Shown in pieces: positions 45,643 to 57,900 of a stretch of 64,000 nucleotides of DNA (the first letter of the stretch is position 1; each line of letters starts with the position of its first letter). This DNA comes from Xylogone sp. PMI_703 (Eukaryota > Ascomycota > Leotiomycetes). Under the pieces are notes generated by a model, which saw nothing but the letters and a program-made list of their open reading frames with translations, was not told the origin of the DNA and searched no databases. The stretch is taken from assembly GCA_021399445.1 (NCBI GenBank), contig JAJTUQ010000001.1:1178001-1242000 (forward strand), in the 5' to 3' direction. A program made the position numbers and the translations under genes.

Positions 45643-46824
45643 ATGGCATTACACGAGTCTCCAACTACCGTGGAAGGTATCCTAAAACTAGGAGAGCCCG
45701 ATGCTGAGCTGGTCGAGGTACAGCATATCTTCTATTCTGATATTATTGCCTGCATGCTAATTTGTAGTTGTGCAGATGATGAAGGTTCAGGCTCCATATG
45801 ACGCTTTGGTCGGTACAATTGAGGAAATGCGGAGCGGCATAGCTGCTCAGGCCGAGTTGTACAAGGATCGAGTGCAGGCTCTTCTTGCTAATATCAATGT
45901 TGCAAGCAAGACTTGCAAAGCTCGTGACGGATATAATATCCCGCTTCTGGTTTACTCACCGAAAGTTCCTAAAGAAGGAGGCAGTCCTCTGGCCATCTTA
46001 ATACACGGCGGCGCTTTTGTCCTTGGCACTCCGGAACATGAAGTGAGAAATGCAGCTCTACTGACCACTATGTTCGGATTCGTCTCTGTAAGCGTGGGCT
46101 ACAGAATTGCGCCGGAACATGTTTTTCCAACAGCTCCTAATGACTGTTGGGATGCGACACTATGGGTACGCACATCTTTAACTCCGCTCATTTAACCGTG
46201 TATCTCCGTGCTGGTATTTTCTGTTGGGCTCATGAAAAGTCTTAGGTTGCAGAAAATGCCTCGACCCTGGGCGCAGACCCTTCCACCGGGTTCATCGTTA
46301 GTGGCACATCTGCCGGTGGAAATCTTGCAGCCGTGGTTGCTTTGGAGGCGCTGCACAAAGATCTTAGTCCACCTCTAACAGGGGCGTATCTTGCCATTCC
46401 GTCCACGCTCCACTTCTTATCGGTTCCGGAGGAGCATAAGACATTCTATTTGTCTCTTGATCAGAATGCCAGTGCTCCTCTACTAAATCGGCCCGGCATT
46501 GATAAGATTCTTGAATACTATAAGCCCGATCCACACTCTCCACTATTTGCACCATTTCACCATGTGAAAGGTCACAAAGGTCTTCCGCCAACATATTTTC
46601 AGATATGCGGCATGGATCCACTAAGAGATGATGGGATACTTTATGAGCAGTTACTAAGAAAAGAAAGAGTTAAGACCAAGATTGATATATATCCTGGGAT
46701 GCCACACGGCTTCTGGGGAGTGTACCCTAATCATAGGCTCAGTTCCGTTTTTAATGCGGATACATTTCAAGGGATTACGTGGCTTCAGCAAGAAGGACAG
46801 GCATTCCTTCATAATAAGAACTAA
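45643..46824 (+). CDS. HSL-family alpha/beta hydrolase (esterase/lipase)
   Basis: Three exons: 45643-45717, 45776-46165 and 46246-46824, in phase, 347 residues, ATG start. The HGGA oxyanion motif is at 102-105 (ILIHGGAFVLG), followed by SVGYRIAPEHVFPTAPNDCWDATLW, the HSL-family signature. The nucleophile is Ser177 in GTSAGG; Asp279 (CGMDPLRD) and His309 (MPHGFW) complete the triad. There is no signal peptide, so it is probably cytosolic. Members hydrolyse short acyl esters, lactones or carbamates; the substrate here is unknown. The Zn2Cys6 gene is divergent from it and an SDR follows on the same strand. Confidence 0.93.
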
Positions 46825-47971
46825 ATTAGGAATATTTAGCTAGGATAGATAGATATTATATAAGATGATCTCCAAGCACCATTTACGAGTCGTAGTAATG
46901 AATGGCCCTTATGACTCCGCGGAGACGGACTTACATCAGCATCCTGACTAGTATGCTGAAACTTAAGCCCACACTTTATATCCAGGTGTTTTAATCAGCG
47001 CCAGATACAACCCTGAGTGGGATCATATAATCTTTTGGCAATGATACTACTCGAAAATGACGTTGGGTAGTTAGACCCATTTAAGCACGCTGCTTTATCA
47101 ACCGATCCGTTTTAGGAAAGTAAATGCGGGCTAAACTAGATATAGACAAATGCCTTCCACATGGAAGTTCGAGACTGCAATAGTGGTTAAGTGGCTGTAT
47201 TAGATCTTTCTTTAGTGTTGTCGGATATTGCTGAGGAGAGATAAGTACATATAGAAAGTAGAAACAGATATTCTCGAAGAGCCTACCAACTGCTATCAAC
47301 TCAGGAAACTGTGTGTATCGCCTTGCTCGCCCAAATTCTATATGGACACAGCAAGTTCTTGTAAATAATAGAGAATACAATGTCTTGCCCCATATTAATG
47401 TGCCACTGTAAATAGAGAAGTTACGTTATGTAATGAAGAAGTTTTCATGCTATCGTAACGTAAAGCATAGTCTAGAACCTATATTCTTAGAAATAGCCTT
47501 CTAACTGAAAAGATAGATACCTTGTGAATCGCAATTTCAATAGAATAAGTTTAAGCATAAGAATGCCTCTATTTCTGGCGAGATTTTAATACTACCGTTT
47601 CCGGCACCTATATGCGGGCCAACAGTGACCACAACGTGGACTCTCGACTACTTGCTAGTTCTTGCAACACCGATCGATTTACATTCTTAATATTTCCAAC
47701 GCCGAATGCTGATGTGCTCTATTCTGAACGCCGACCGATATACTTTTCCTTTTCCATGGTGGCATAATTAAACAGCCGGCGGGCTGTATTTGGCCCGATT
47801 CTCTCATTGATACACATACGATAGGAATTTGGGATGTTATATATTAAAGTGTTCGAGTCGGTCATAAATAAGACAACAACATCTTTGTCTTTAATCTTAG
47901 GAAGTGTGATAATATTTTCTGTCTTTTCGATGACCTGGCTTGATTGCCTGAAGCCTACCAATACACGAACA
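46825..47971. other. Intergenic region upstream of the SDR gene
   Basis: 1.15 kb, AT-rich, no gene or RNA recognised. From 47834 the SDR frame is open upstream of its chosen start; that stretch is hydrophobic and is discussed under the SDR gene. Confidence 0.5.
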
Positions 47972-48908
47972 ATGGGTCAGAAGAGTGTTCTGATTACTGG
48001 GTGCAGTGACGGGAGTATCGGGGCGGCATTAGCCCAAGGTTTTCAAAAACATGGATTCCAAGTTTTCGCCTCAGCCAGGAAATTCTCTAAGATGGAGAGC
48101 CTCAAGAATAAGGATAATATCCACTTGCTTGAACTTGATGTTACCTCGGAATCTAGTATCAAAGATGCTGTTAGTTTTATCGAGAACAAGACCAGCGGTC
48201 GTTTGGACTGTTTGTGCAACAATGCAGGTGCACTTTTGATGATGCCACTTTTGGATACGGATATTCAAGAGGCAAAAAGGATGTTTGAAGTCAATCTCTG
48301 GGGGGTTATTGCAATGACACAAGCTTTTGCCCCCTTAATTATAGAGGCAAAAGGCACTATTGCGAACACCAGTTCTATATCAGGCTATTTGAACGTTCCA
48401 TTTGGAAGTGAGTATCAGCTATTGCAATAATGCGCTTAGAATAATGCTAACTTGGCTTTCTTTAGGTTTATATGGTGCTTCCAAATCTGCTATCATAACG
48501 GTTACTGAAACATTGCGGTTAGAAATGGAGCCATTCGGCGTGAAGGTCCTGAATGTGGTCACAGGTGTTGTCGCTAGTAACCTTGGCTCCGAAAACACAG
48601 GATTCCAGCTACCACCTAATTCTAGATATGTGGATGCGGCGGAGCAGATCAGGGATCGAGCAGTAGGAGGAGGATTTGGGAAGATGAGTGCAGAAGAGTA
48701 TGCTGAGAGGTATGTGTCTGCGGTGGAGAAGGGAACTAGTGGCACGATCTGGATTGGGAACAATACTGGGGGCGTGAAATGGGCCAAATTCCTTCCCTCA
48801 CGTCTGGTGGTAAGTTTTACTGTCCTTACAAAGAACCATGGTCGAATTACTAACAGAAAATAGGACAATCTTGTGTCAAAGGGATCGGGTATTGATCGTG
48901 TTAACTAG
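47972..48908 (+). CDS. Short-chain dehydrogenase/reductase, Ayr1-like
   Basis: Three exons: 47972-48407, 48466-48809 and 48864-48908, in phase, 274 residues. The cofactor motif is TGCSDGSIG (residues 9-17), NNAG is at 83-86, NTSSISG carries the catalytic Ser, and Tyr148/Lys152 lie in SLYGASKSA, which is formed across the first junction. The variant TGCSxGxIG motif and VVTGVVASNLG resemble fungal 1-acyldihydroxyacetone-phosphate reductases (Ayr1) and their many catabolic relatives. ATG at 47972 gives the usual SDR start MGQKSVLITG. An in-frame ATG at 47834 would add 46 mostly hydrophobic residues and possible membrane targeting. It reduces a ketone with NADPH, probably; the substrate is unknown. 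Confidence 0.9.
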
Positions 48909-49444
48909 TGTATAATCTAATCAGAAATATAAGAGAGGAAAAGCTTGTAATTATAGATATGGATAGTAGGCGTTTCTACTGTAGAATAGGTGTCCGAGAT
49001 TTAGAATGTTCTCATTTATATGTTGACACAAAGAACAAAGAAGACAAATGATAGAGTTAATAATACGCATGAATTGTAATAATTTTCCCTTACTACTCCT
49101 GCTTTAGCTTCCAGGTATGAGCAGCAGTCGCTTTAATATGAACTGAATAGTAATCAAAACAAGCAGGCTTTGTGTCGTGTCCTTCCTGCAATACTAGGAA
49201 CACGTTAAGACTTAAGTATTAAATTCGTTGTACTGTTACGTTCTTCATAATTATCCAAGAGAAGTCTTTTTGAAAGTATTTGTAATTAGGTGTGTCAAAA
49301 CTTATGTGCAGCGTCTCTTTTGTTCCGATGGAGCATAAAAATATAATAGGAAGATGTAAATTCATATTTCTCTAGTCGCTAATTACACATCTCGTAACAG
49401 TTTAAAGGGGCTTCCCGACTAGAGTGAGGAGCACAAGTTCCCAA
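48909..49444. other. 3' intergenic region between convergent genes
   Basis: 536 bp AT-rich DNA between the 3' ends of the SDR gene (plus) and the HD-domain gene (minus). No gene seen. Confidence 0.55.
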
Positions 49445-50188
49445 TCAACTTTCATAGTGCTCTAGACATGCAGTAACTGCTTTCAAGACTTGCATACTAT
49501 TTGCATGCTTTTCCCTCGTAAACTGTTCTTTACTGGTACTGTTTCCGTCGAGACCGTACTCACAACCATATTCGCTGACGAAATTGCCATATGTAGTGCC
49601 AGGCTTGAGAGCACATAATCCGCACATAATCTGAATGAACTGGTCCCTGAATCCAAGTCGAGGAAAGGTAGCAACGATCTCTTTATGTTCATCAACAGTA
49701 ATCATACCACCTGAAAGATTAGGTCCCCAGAAGTCAGCCATGATACCCATATGTGCGAGCTTAACTTCGGGCTGTTTGTGCAGTGCAAAAGTTGGTTCAG
49801 CATGCATTGCAATAGCGTCCCACATGAGTTGGATGCGGTGCTTGTCCCAGTCTCCTGCTTTATCGACCTCTTGGAGATAGGTACGCGCCATATCAGCACC
49901 ATCAACTTCGAAACGCTTATCTTTCGAGAGCAAAGATTTGTCGACGGCCCAGCCCAAATCATGCATAATATTTGAGTAAACTACCAGCTCCAAATCAAGT
50001 GGTTCAGCGCTTCCGGGAGGAACCTTGCGGGACAACAATACCGCATAATATGCACTACGGATACAGTGATTGACAGTGGTCGGACTTGTGTATCTTCTGC
50101 AATGTTCGAGCGCACCCCTGATCAAAGGAGTATCTGATAGACTAAGACCGCTCTTGGGTAAAGTAGGAAGAGGAGAGCTTGAAGACAT
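49445..50188 (-). CDS. HD-domain protein, cyanamide-hydratase-like
   Basis: Single exon, 247 residues, ATG start. The metal-binding HD signature is visible: His41 (SPTTVNHCIRSAYYAVLLSRK), His76-Asp77 (YSNIMHDLGW) and His129 (AIAMHAEP). SLLSKDKRFEVDGADMARTYL is characteristic of the fungal family that includes cyanamide hydratase and the yeast Ddi2/Ddi3 proteins. Known members hydrate cyanamide to urea using zinc, but many fungal relatives are uncharacterised and may act on other small nitrogen compounds. No targeting signal, so cytosolic. Neighbours are an SDR and a regulator gene. The amidase and beta-carbonic-anhydrase-like genes in the same block make a nitrogen role plausible (inference). 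Confidence 0.88.
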   Translation of the reverse strand: MSSSSPLPTLPKSGLSLSDTPLIRGALEHCRRYTSPTTVNHCIRSAYYAVLLSRKVPPGSAEPLDLELVVYSNIMHDLGWAVDKSLLSKDKRFEVDGADMARTYLQEVDKAGDWDKHRIQLMWDAIAMHAEPTFALHKQPEVKLAHMGIMADFWGPNLSGGMITVDEHKEIVATFPRLGFRDQFIQIMCGLCALKPGTTYGNFVSEYGCEYGLDGNSTSKEQFTREKHANSMQVLKAVTACLEHYES

Positions 50189-51421
50189 GTTGGAAGTGAT
50201 GTGGACAAATTACTGATATATTGCATGGACAAGATAAAGAGGCTTCTGTAAGTCTATCTCACTGAGACCCGGTCGCCCTTATATAAAGGCATAACCCTAG
50301 CTTAATCAAGTCCGAATACGCCTAGAACCCAAAGTGGAGAGATTTGGAAGGCGTATTATTGATGTTCTTTTGCATTTGAGATGTTTTCACCATGACTCGT
50401 ACTGTTGTAAAATAAAGTCACATATTATTGGCTACGTAATTAACGCTGAAGCCAGGAATGTCCTGGAGCTGTGTTACAGTTGTCAAACATCTGTTGCATA
50501 CTATAAATTACGATACCATCGCCGCTGGGCATGACACTAGAGATCATATGGGCTCTACATATCGAGTTTCACCTCCCAACGTGGGGTCCACTACCCAGAT
50601 TAAGAAGCTAGAATGGCCAGAGTATATGTCACAAGATATGGAAAGGAAATGTGAACCAATCCGTATCACAAGGAGAGCAGATTTTAGTATATATCCGCTC
50701 AGTCTGTTTTCAAGTAGTATCGCCATTAACGAAAAGAGCAGAGCCTACTAATTAAGCCTCTTTGTGGCGGTCTGACGCTTGGGAGCCAGGGTACAATTGC
50801 TCAAACGGGAATAGCACTGTGTAAGACTCCCTATGATTGACGACTTACTGCTAGCCATCCAATAGCATTCCCGTGGGAAGCTGAAGATGCGAAAGAGTTG
50901 ATTCAGGCGCTAGGTAGTTTTATTTGTAATCAATTTCCTCTCTACGTAAGTAATATCGGGGTTCAATTCGGGAAAATTTATAAGATGGGTTTACTAGAGG
51001 ATCATCGGCACACAATATGAGGTGTCCTCTTCTCGTTTGGCTGGATGCTAGTGCAACTCATGCAGCCTGCTACGTTGTGAAAGCGTGCTAATAGAGTAGG
51101 CAAGCATAGGCAGCAGCTCGTCTGTGATAATATTGCCCTCCACGATGTTGAGGGTTTCGTATCGTATAACTAACATTTATTGATATACATATGATATATG
51201 GGCAGATATGAAAGGCTCATATCACCCTCCAATTACTATGGCTACAAACGATGAAGAGTCTTAAATCCTCATGGTATGAGTAACTAAAGATATATCAAGT
51301 ATAATACGTAGATAGCCTTCGTGGTATTGGGTTAGTTATTCCCACTGAGCAGTGCAGGTATTCATTATTTTAATATACATTCTAGAACTGTTATCTTACG
51401 AACTGATATTAATAGGGGGCC
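50189..51421. other. Intergenic region: HD gene promoter and regulator 3' end
   Basis: 1.2 kb. The left part is the promoter of the minus-strand HD gene with a TATA-like element (separate entry). The right part is AT-rich 3' DNA of the next minus-strand gene. No gene recognised. Confidence 0.5.
50279..50287 (-). promoter_or_regulatory. TATA-like element of the HD-domain gene
   Basis: Minus-strand sequence TTTATATAA about 95 bp upstream of the start codon at 50188. Good position for a fungal TATA element. Confidence 0.45.
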
Positions 51422-53000
51422 TCATGAAGTATTTCGCCCAAAGAGACTGTACCAACGTGTAAACATCCGTCTCGGTATTTTGAAAAGTTGATCATCACTA
51501 CTATTAGACATCAATTGTTCTCTCCAGTCATCACCCGTTTCGATAGTTGCCTCTGCAATGGGTAACTTTTGAGCCAATAGCAAGGAGCTTTGTAAGCTAT
51601 AATATGCTTCTTTTTGACTATTTAACGATACGATAATGTTGGCGAACTGCTGAGACTCTTCCTCCATTTCGATAGTATCTGGAATCCTCATCCGGTAATG
51701 GATACAAGTATTGAGGCGATTCGAGTAGATCGTACACAAGTAGAACATAACAACAATCTTGTAATTTCCATTATCTAAAGTACTGTTAAGACCAGCATAG
51801 CTTGCTGACCACTTTTGGAGTGATGACTGGAGATTTTGAGCCCGAGACATGAGCTCTACTAGGGTTGTAAGTGGTAGATCTGGGTAGCGGCAAATGGCAT
51901 CCGTGAGATCTTTGAAAAGTGTAGGAATTGAGACCAAAATTTTGACTAATGAGATGGCTTTTGAACTTCTTTCAGGGACAAGAGGATCATCCGTGATGAT
52001 TGATTGAAAAACTGCTTCCCATGCCGGTTGATCTAGGAAGCAGCTTTGATTATTGAGGATTGATTCAGTCACCTTCGATGAAGAGGTTAGAAATGAACCA
52101 TTCTTTGTCACAAAGAAGCATTCTGACTTACTATTGGCCCTACATGGCTCATAAATAGACTTTTCTCAAAATCGGAACCATAGCTTCCAGGGCCTCGTAG
52201 TTCAATAATAGATGCTGCTCCAGCAACATGTTTTATCCAGGCACTTTCTCGGTTGGGATTAAGTAGCTATTAAGAGATTAGAGTGGTCTTGAAACAGATG
52301 CTCGAAGACTTACCTCATAGAGACCTAAAATTTGTGTGGCGCAGAGCGTTTCAGCTGTAGGAGGTCCCAATGAAGTATTCATGGCTTCTTGCAGACACAA
52401 CAGCGCTTTCAGATAAGCTGAAAGTGCCAAGGTCTCCCACTTTGTATCTTCAGGAGTAAGTGCGGACTTAATACGGGCAAGAACGCAATCTGTAGCATTG
52501 CGTATCACAATATTTTGATTGTACTGAGAGGGTACGTAGCGAAAGTATGTCCAGTTCTTCCCTCCTAGGAAGTGCGATATATTTTGGGGGTTTTGAAGTA
52601 GTCGTTGTCCAGTATACCGACCAACTTCGAGCGATGCTAACAAAGACAAATCTCGAAAACCCAGGTTGCACTTGCTAAGCATTGAGGGAGGCGTGAGTGC
52701 AAAAAATTGAAAATGCGCAGGACTTAGACTTTGGTCCATAGATATTTGGTAGCAATCCTGCTCAATAGCTTTGACCATATCAATTGCTCGTTCAGTCTCC
52801 TGGGCGTTTGTAAGAGTCTCGCTCGCTGAGCCGCTATTAGAAATGAAAACTGGGAACTGCCTGCCATTAGGGTGAGAACGTTTTGGCTCCCTTTTACGCC
52901 TCGTGGCCACAGTTTTCATTATTTCTCTCCTTAATGTTGACCTAGATGGGGGCGCATTAGATACAGTAGGGTTAATCCAGAGGAGGCTAGTAGAATCCAT
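51422..53000 (-). CDS. Fungal transcription-factor-like protein without a zinc cluster
   Basis: Three exons on the minus strand: 53000-52314, 52266-52132 and 52072-51422, in phase, 490 residues. The middle domain matches fungal-specific regulators of the DUF3468 type: LSLLASLEVGRYTGQ, ALSAYLKALLCLQEAM, ETLCATQILGLYELLNPNRESAWIKHVAGAASIIELRG and FEKSLFMSHVGPIVTESILN. The N-terminus (LLWINPT, then a basic RRKREPKRSHPNGRQ) contains no CxxCxxxxxxC cluster, and none could be found in upstream sequence. Such zinc-less relatives are common in Pezizomycotina and may act as partners of DNA-binding factors or bind DNA by the basic stretch. It is divergent from the carbonic-anhydrase-like gene across 789 bp. 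Confidence 0.82.
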
Positions 53001-53789
53001 TGTCCTTCGTGGTCAATTTACTGACAGCTAATGATGAGCATCTGCAGAAAAACTGGTCATCTTGATCTTCTGACTTGGGATGTAATGTTCAATCTTAGCG
53101 TGCCATCTATTATTTCTTGCATAGAACACGAAGTAAGTAGATAATCCGGCAAGATGAAAGAACCTTGCCACATATCACATTAGAAAGCGGTCAGGCGAGT
53201 GCCGGATATACAACACGGATATAGAATAAGGGCCATTAACAAATGAATTATGGTGGAAAGACACGCATGACTAAGGCAACGGTGATGCTGCAGCGCACCT
53301 TTCCCTAATTTGGTGGCAAAATCTAATAATACCCTAAATTGCAAATGTGATAGGCAAGTTCCTTTTTGTCACAGGTAGTTGACCCAAGGCGTTAGTTGCC
53401 AGGGTACTTCTACCGAATACGGATTAGGGCTGAAAAGAACAAAGATAATTGGTTATCTGCCAAGCTGTTGAAGGACCAGGATAAGCGTATGCAATGACCA
53501 CTCTATCAGCAAACCTTGGGTTTGAAGGAGGCGAGTTGAGTCGAACTATACATATAAAGAAACATCTATCCAGATGAGGTAGAAGAACCCTGGAAACAAC
53601 TCACTGTGTGATTACTGACAAATCTTCAACATGGATTTCATCGCCTATGGAAGAGAAAAGAATATACTTTCTTCGAATATAAAAACCTGATCTACATTGG
53701 CTTTTGAATATTGCTCTTCAGATCAACTAAGATAACTATTCTCTTGGTTAAAGACTTTTGGCATTCGACTACTTAAATAATCCACAACC
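53001..53789. promoter_or_regulatory. Divergent promoter region, regulator and carbonic-anhydrase-like gene
   Basis: 789 bp shared by two divergent starts (53000 minus, 53790 plus). I saw no strong element. Confidence 0.45.
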
Positions 53790-54623
53790 ATGCCTGCACT
53801 TACTCCTGATATCATCCTTCAGCGTAACAAGTGAGTAACTTCCACATTGACAACTGGAATGCAGTGGTAGGACTAATCGTTATCTACTAGAGACTATGCT
53901 GAAAGCCACAAGCCGGCTCCAACAATTGAAGAGCAGTTGTCTAGTGGATTGAAATTTGAGACTACACTCGTTAGTATGTTAAAAAGAACATCTTCACTGA
54001 ATCAGTTATATATATCGGACAGCTGACTTTAAAGTCACTTGCGCTGATTTTCGTCTTAATCCTGATCTATTCCTCAAAACAAAGCCCGAAGGTATGCTTA
54101 CTTGTCCTCAATTTAATCCTATGATCTAACATGTGAACCTAAGACCAGATACTCGTATCTCGCAACCCTGCCGGCCGTGCTGGACCCGCTCTGCAAGAGA
54201 TCATGCTCTTTGACGCTTTTCTTGGTCTCACTACCGTGGTAGTAATCCATCATACCGGTACGTCAGACTATTACGAGCATATTAGGTTAGAAAGTTGAAT
54301 TGGCTTAACATTTATTGCAGATTGTGGTGCCAGTCATTTTAAAGATGCGGAGATCCGTAAAGTGCATAAGGATCGACTTCCTGATCATTCAGAGATTGAC
54401 CATATGGTATTTGGAGCATTTGACAAGTGAGTTGATCTGCTCAGGGAATATATACTAGAAGGCATGCGCTTATATGAAATATAGTCTAGAGCAAAGCGTT
54501 CGAGATGACTTGCGCTTATTGAAGACTTCGCCTTATATCCCTAAGAAGCTTGCCGATCACTGTTATGGTTTTGTGTATGACATCAAAACTGGACTTCTTA
54601 CCCCGGTGGAATATAAAGAATAA
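53790..54623 (+). CDS. Small beta-carbonic-anhydrase-like protein
   Basis: Six exons, some tiny: 53790-53830, 53891-53973, 54023-54091, 54144-54257, 54321-54426 and 54485-54623, all in phase, 183 residues. The beta-CA zinc ligands are present: Cys48 in VTCADFRLNPD (with the Asp50/Arg52 dyad), His101 and Cys104 in VVVIHHTDCGASHF. SRNPAGRAGPALQEIM corresponds to the RNAGG-type turn, and TGLLTPVEY ends the fold. It is shorter than classical beta-CAs and belongs to the small fungal group of the family. Its expected reaction is CO2 to bicarbonate in the cytosol; some small relatives instead act on CS2 or COS. Frequent small exons mean the model depends on five splice calls, each supported by phase and motif continuity. 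Confidence 0.88.
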
Positions 54624-54924
54624 GTCTTTCGAAAGACATAACGATGATGGAGAGGTTATACAATTATGTTCCACGAGAGCTATCTATAGCTAGTCCAGTA
54701 ATTTAGTTTTACACTATAGTCAGACAACGGATATAGAATACCTAACCATATCTCACTCACTCATCAGAATATAAATTATGGGGTTTCTATCATTATTATT
54801 CGTATTGATGCTACTACCTGAATGTTATATATGTATGCAAGCCATGCAAGCCCAGTAATCCAATTTTCATCCAAAACGCCCGAGACACCCCTTGATAGTC
54901 GCGCCTATACCCTTTCCATAGTCT
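54624..54924. other. 3' intergenic region between convergent genes
   Basis: 301 bp between the carbonic-anhydrase-like gene and POL2. AT-rich, no gene seen. Confidence 0.6.
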
Positions 54925-57900
54925 TTAGAGCCCTGCAAAAACATCCTCAATAATATTATCCAGCATCCTAAGCCCATAGAACCTTGCCACATTTCTATAT
55001 ACTTTGAGCCTTCTCACTACATCCTCCCTGTTGACACCACCAACCCACTCCCCACTACAGCTGCAATGCTCCATGAAATCATTGACTCTCACAGTCTTAC
55101 ACTTGGCACACTTCAAGTCTTGCGTAGTCCACTCAACAATTATCCCCTCTATCGAAGCAATCATCCGTTCCTCGATGTCCAGCCGCTTGTACTCCGAGTC
55201 ACAGAATGAGCACTTCCAGGGTCTAGTTGACGCATCTAGTGGCTTTCCATCCGCGTCGAGTTCCGGAATTAGATCTTCGTCGCGACAGAGATCAAGATCT
55301 CGAGCCATGGTACAGTTATCGCAGATCAACTGGTTGATTTTGAGGCTTTCACTAGGATTTTGAAAATACGCTTCCTGGCTGAACTCTCGGACCTCGAACA
55401 TAGCAAGTAATTCTTTGCGAAGCAGTCGGGCTTCGAGTGTAATATTCTTATCAAGGCTCAAAACTTGCATTAGAGATTTGACAAGTTGTAAGATAGGGTT
55501 TTCGAGCTTGAGATGTGAGCCCGGCAAAATTGGAAAGCGATAGTCTCCGGCCAATTCTGGATGTAGCATCTCATCTTTCTGACGTCTTATGAGACCAGCG
55601 ATCTGTCTTTTCAGAGGCTTTTCAAATTCTTTTCCAAGAATGATCTTGTCTTCCTTATCATCACCTAGATTGCGAACCGGTAGTTGAGTTGGACGAGGAG
55701 TTGAATCGACACCGTTGGTAAGTTCTCGGGGACGTTTTAATTTATGCATTATCTCGATGAATTCCACAACCCAGTCATCGAAAATTCCATGCAGCGATGC
55801 TGGAAGGAACTTGCTGAGTTGCCAGTGCATAATGGTATCCAGTGTCTGCTGTTCAGCTTCAACAACCTCCTGGCATGCTTTGCCACCGTAGTTGAACTCA
55901 TCATACCATACTAAGTAGTCCCAATATTCCTTGATCTCCAAGTCTAGGAAGTGAAAAAGAGGCTTGGCTTTAATCGACTTCAGGATATACTGACTATAGG
56001 CATATGCATTGCCCACTTCCGATTTTGTTGTCTGCAATAGTAATCGGTTGGCGCTTGCAAACACAACTTGGGATCCAACTCTCTTAAAGTCCATAATCAG
56101 TTGCTGGAATGCTTTTCGAGACATCATTTGCACGTAATAGTGCAATGATCTGTCGTATAAGAATGATTCTGGACTTTCAACCCATCTAACAAGATGTTGC
56201 ACCATGATGTCCGCCATATTGCTTCCTTTGCAGGCTTCAGCCCACCAAGCCTTGACCATTTCTCTGAAAACAGTAATACCAGCTGATGCGAAGGTGTTAT
56301 CGGCATAGAGGACATTAGTCGGGTCTCCGGCTGCTTCTTCCGACGGTGCTGTGGGGTTGAATGAGACAGAGTCACTTCCTTCAAGCTCGTTGATGAGGGA
56401 CGAAGTGAGGATAGTATTGATAGCAAGATTCCGTACGTCGAGCTCAATGCACACTGAAGGATATGTGCCAGGGTTATTCACTGATGGCATTTGAACTGTA
56501 TCAAGAGGGCCTAAGACATCATCCTCTTCATAACCTGCGTGGTCAGGTCTCGGGCCAGCAGACCACCACAACACCACGTTATTCTTTTCCAGCCGGCGTG
56601 CATATGCAATGTCAATGAGATAGCGCGGATCGTCTCGTTCAAGATTGCAAACTGGAACATCACCATATCTTGCTAGCTCGGTCAGATGCAAGATCCATGA
56701 GCCAAGACTAAGGTAATGATTGACAAGACGTTTCGCTACAAAGGACTGCCACCCCAGTGGCGGGAGGTTTGTATCATCAATATCGTTTCTCAGCGGTATA
56801 ATAGGGAACTCGCCAAGAATAGGCATATCATGAACGAGAAGACGCCTCTGTGGTGACTGTATAACAAGCATCAGGGGCTTTGTTTCCTCATTCCTAACCT
56901 TCTTGACTATGTCACTCAGTTCAAGCAACGCTTTTCGGCGAGTTGTGACTTGATGGATCTTGAATTGAAGCTTCGATTGATACTCAAAGCAACTCTGCCA
57001 TGAATCTCCCTCCGAATCTTGGTTTCTCCTGGCCAAAAAGTCATTATATATCTTAGACATATTGGGAATATCCTGCTCGGAGCCCTTGGTCTTCTGTAAA
57101 ATGATAACATGGGATTGCTCCTTTGTTGTAGAGAACAATGCAAAAACCTGACGCTCGCCAGCGACAACATGATATAGATAGAGGTATGATAGGGGTGATT
57201 GGGATAGATAAGGCTTTTTGGCCTCAGCTCGAACTAGACCAGAGAGATCAAATCCTTGTTCAAGACCCTTACCCAGAACACCTGGTTGACTCTCGTCAAA
57301 AGTACAAAGACTGCCCAATTTCAAAACGGCTCGGACATTCAAAGGTACCTGTCTCTCGTAAACACCTTCTACGCTTGGGTGGTTGAATAGGAGCGACATC
57401 TTTTGGGCGTCATTGACATATACTTCCTCGGACATTGTGAGTTTGAACAGGTGAACGGAAGGATGACCATTCGGCAAAGTGTGGTTAACTTTCTGAGCCT
57501 CGCATCCATCGACTTCAATATCAGGAAGCTCTTTTCCTTTGAGATTCAAAAAAATCTGTCGAGGGACATTGATCTTCAAAGTATGGATTTTCGAATCAAT
57601 TAGGACGAATGCTAGCACCACTCCAGGGCTATCAGTCCCCCTGATGTCAAGCACTTGCCAAGTATTCCGATATACTTGCTCAGCCTGAATGCGGAAAGTG
57701 GCGCCGATATTGCTTTGGGCATTGGCACGAGATTCACCAAAGAGATGCCTTCGCCGAATTCGAGCTTGCTTTTGGATCTTCCACTTCTGTTTTTGATAAT
57801 CAAGGAAACCTAGGTAGTCCTCTGTTGGTGACGGCATTTTCTCAGGTAGAGCGGCGTAAGGATTAACGGAGACTGGGACAGCAGGCTCGGGAGACTTCCT

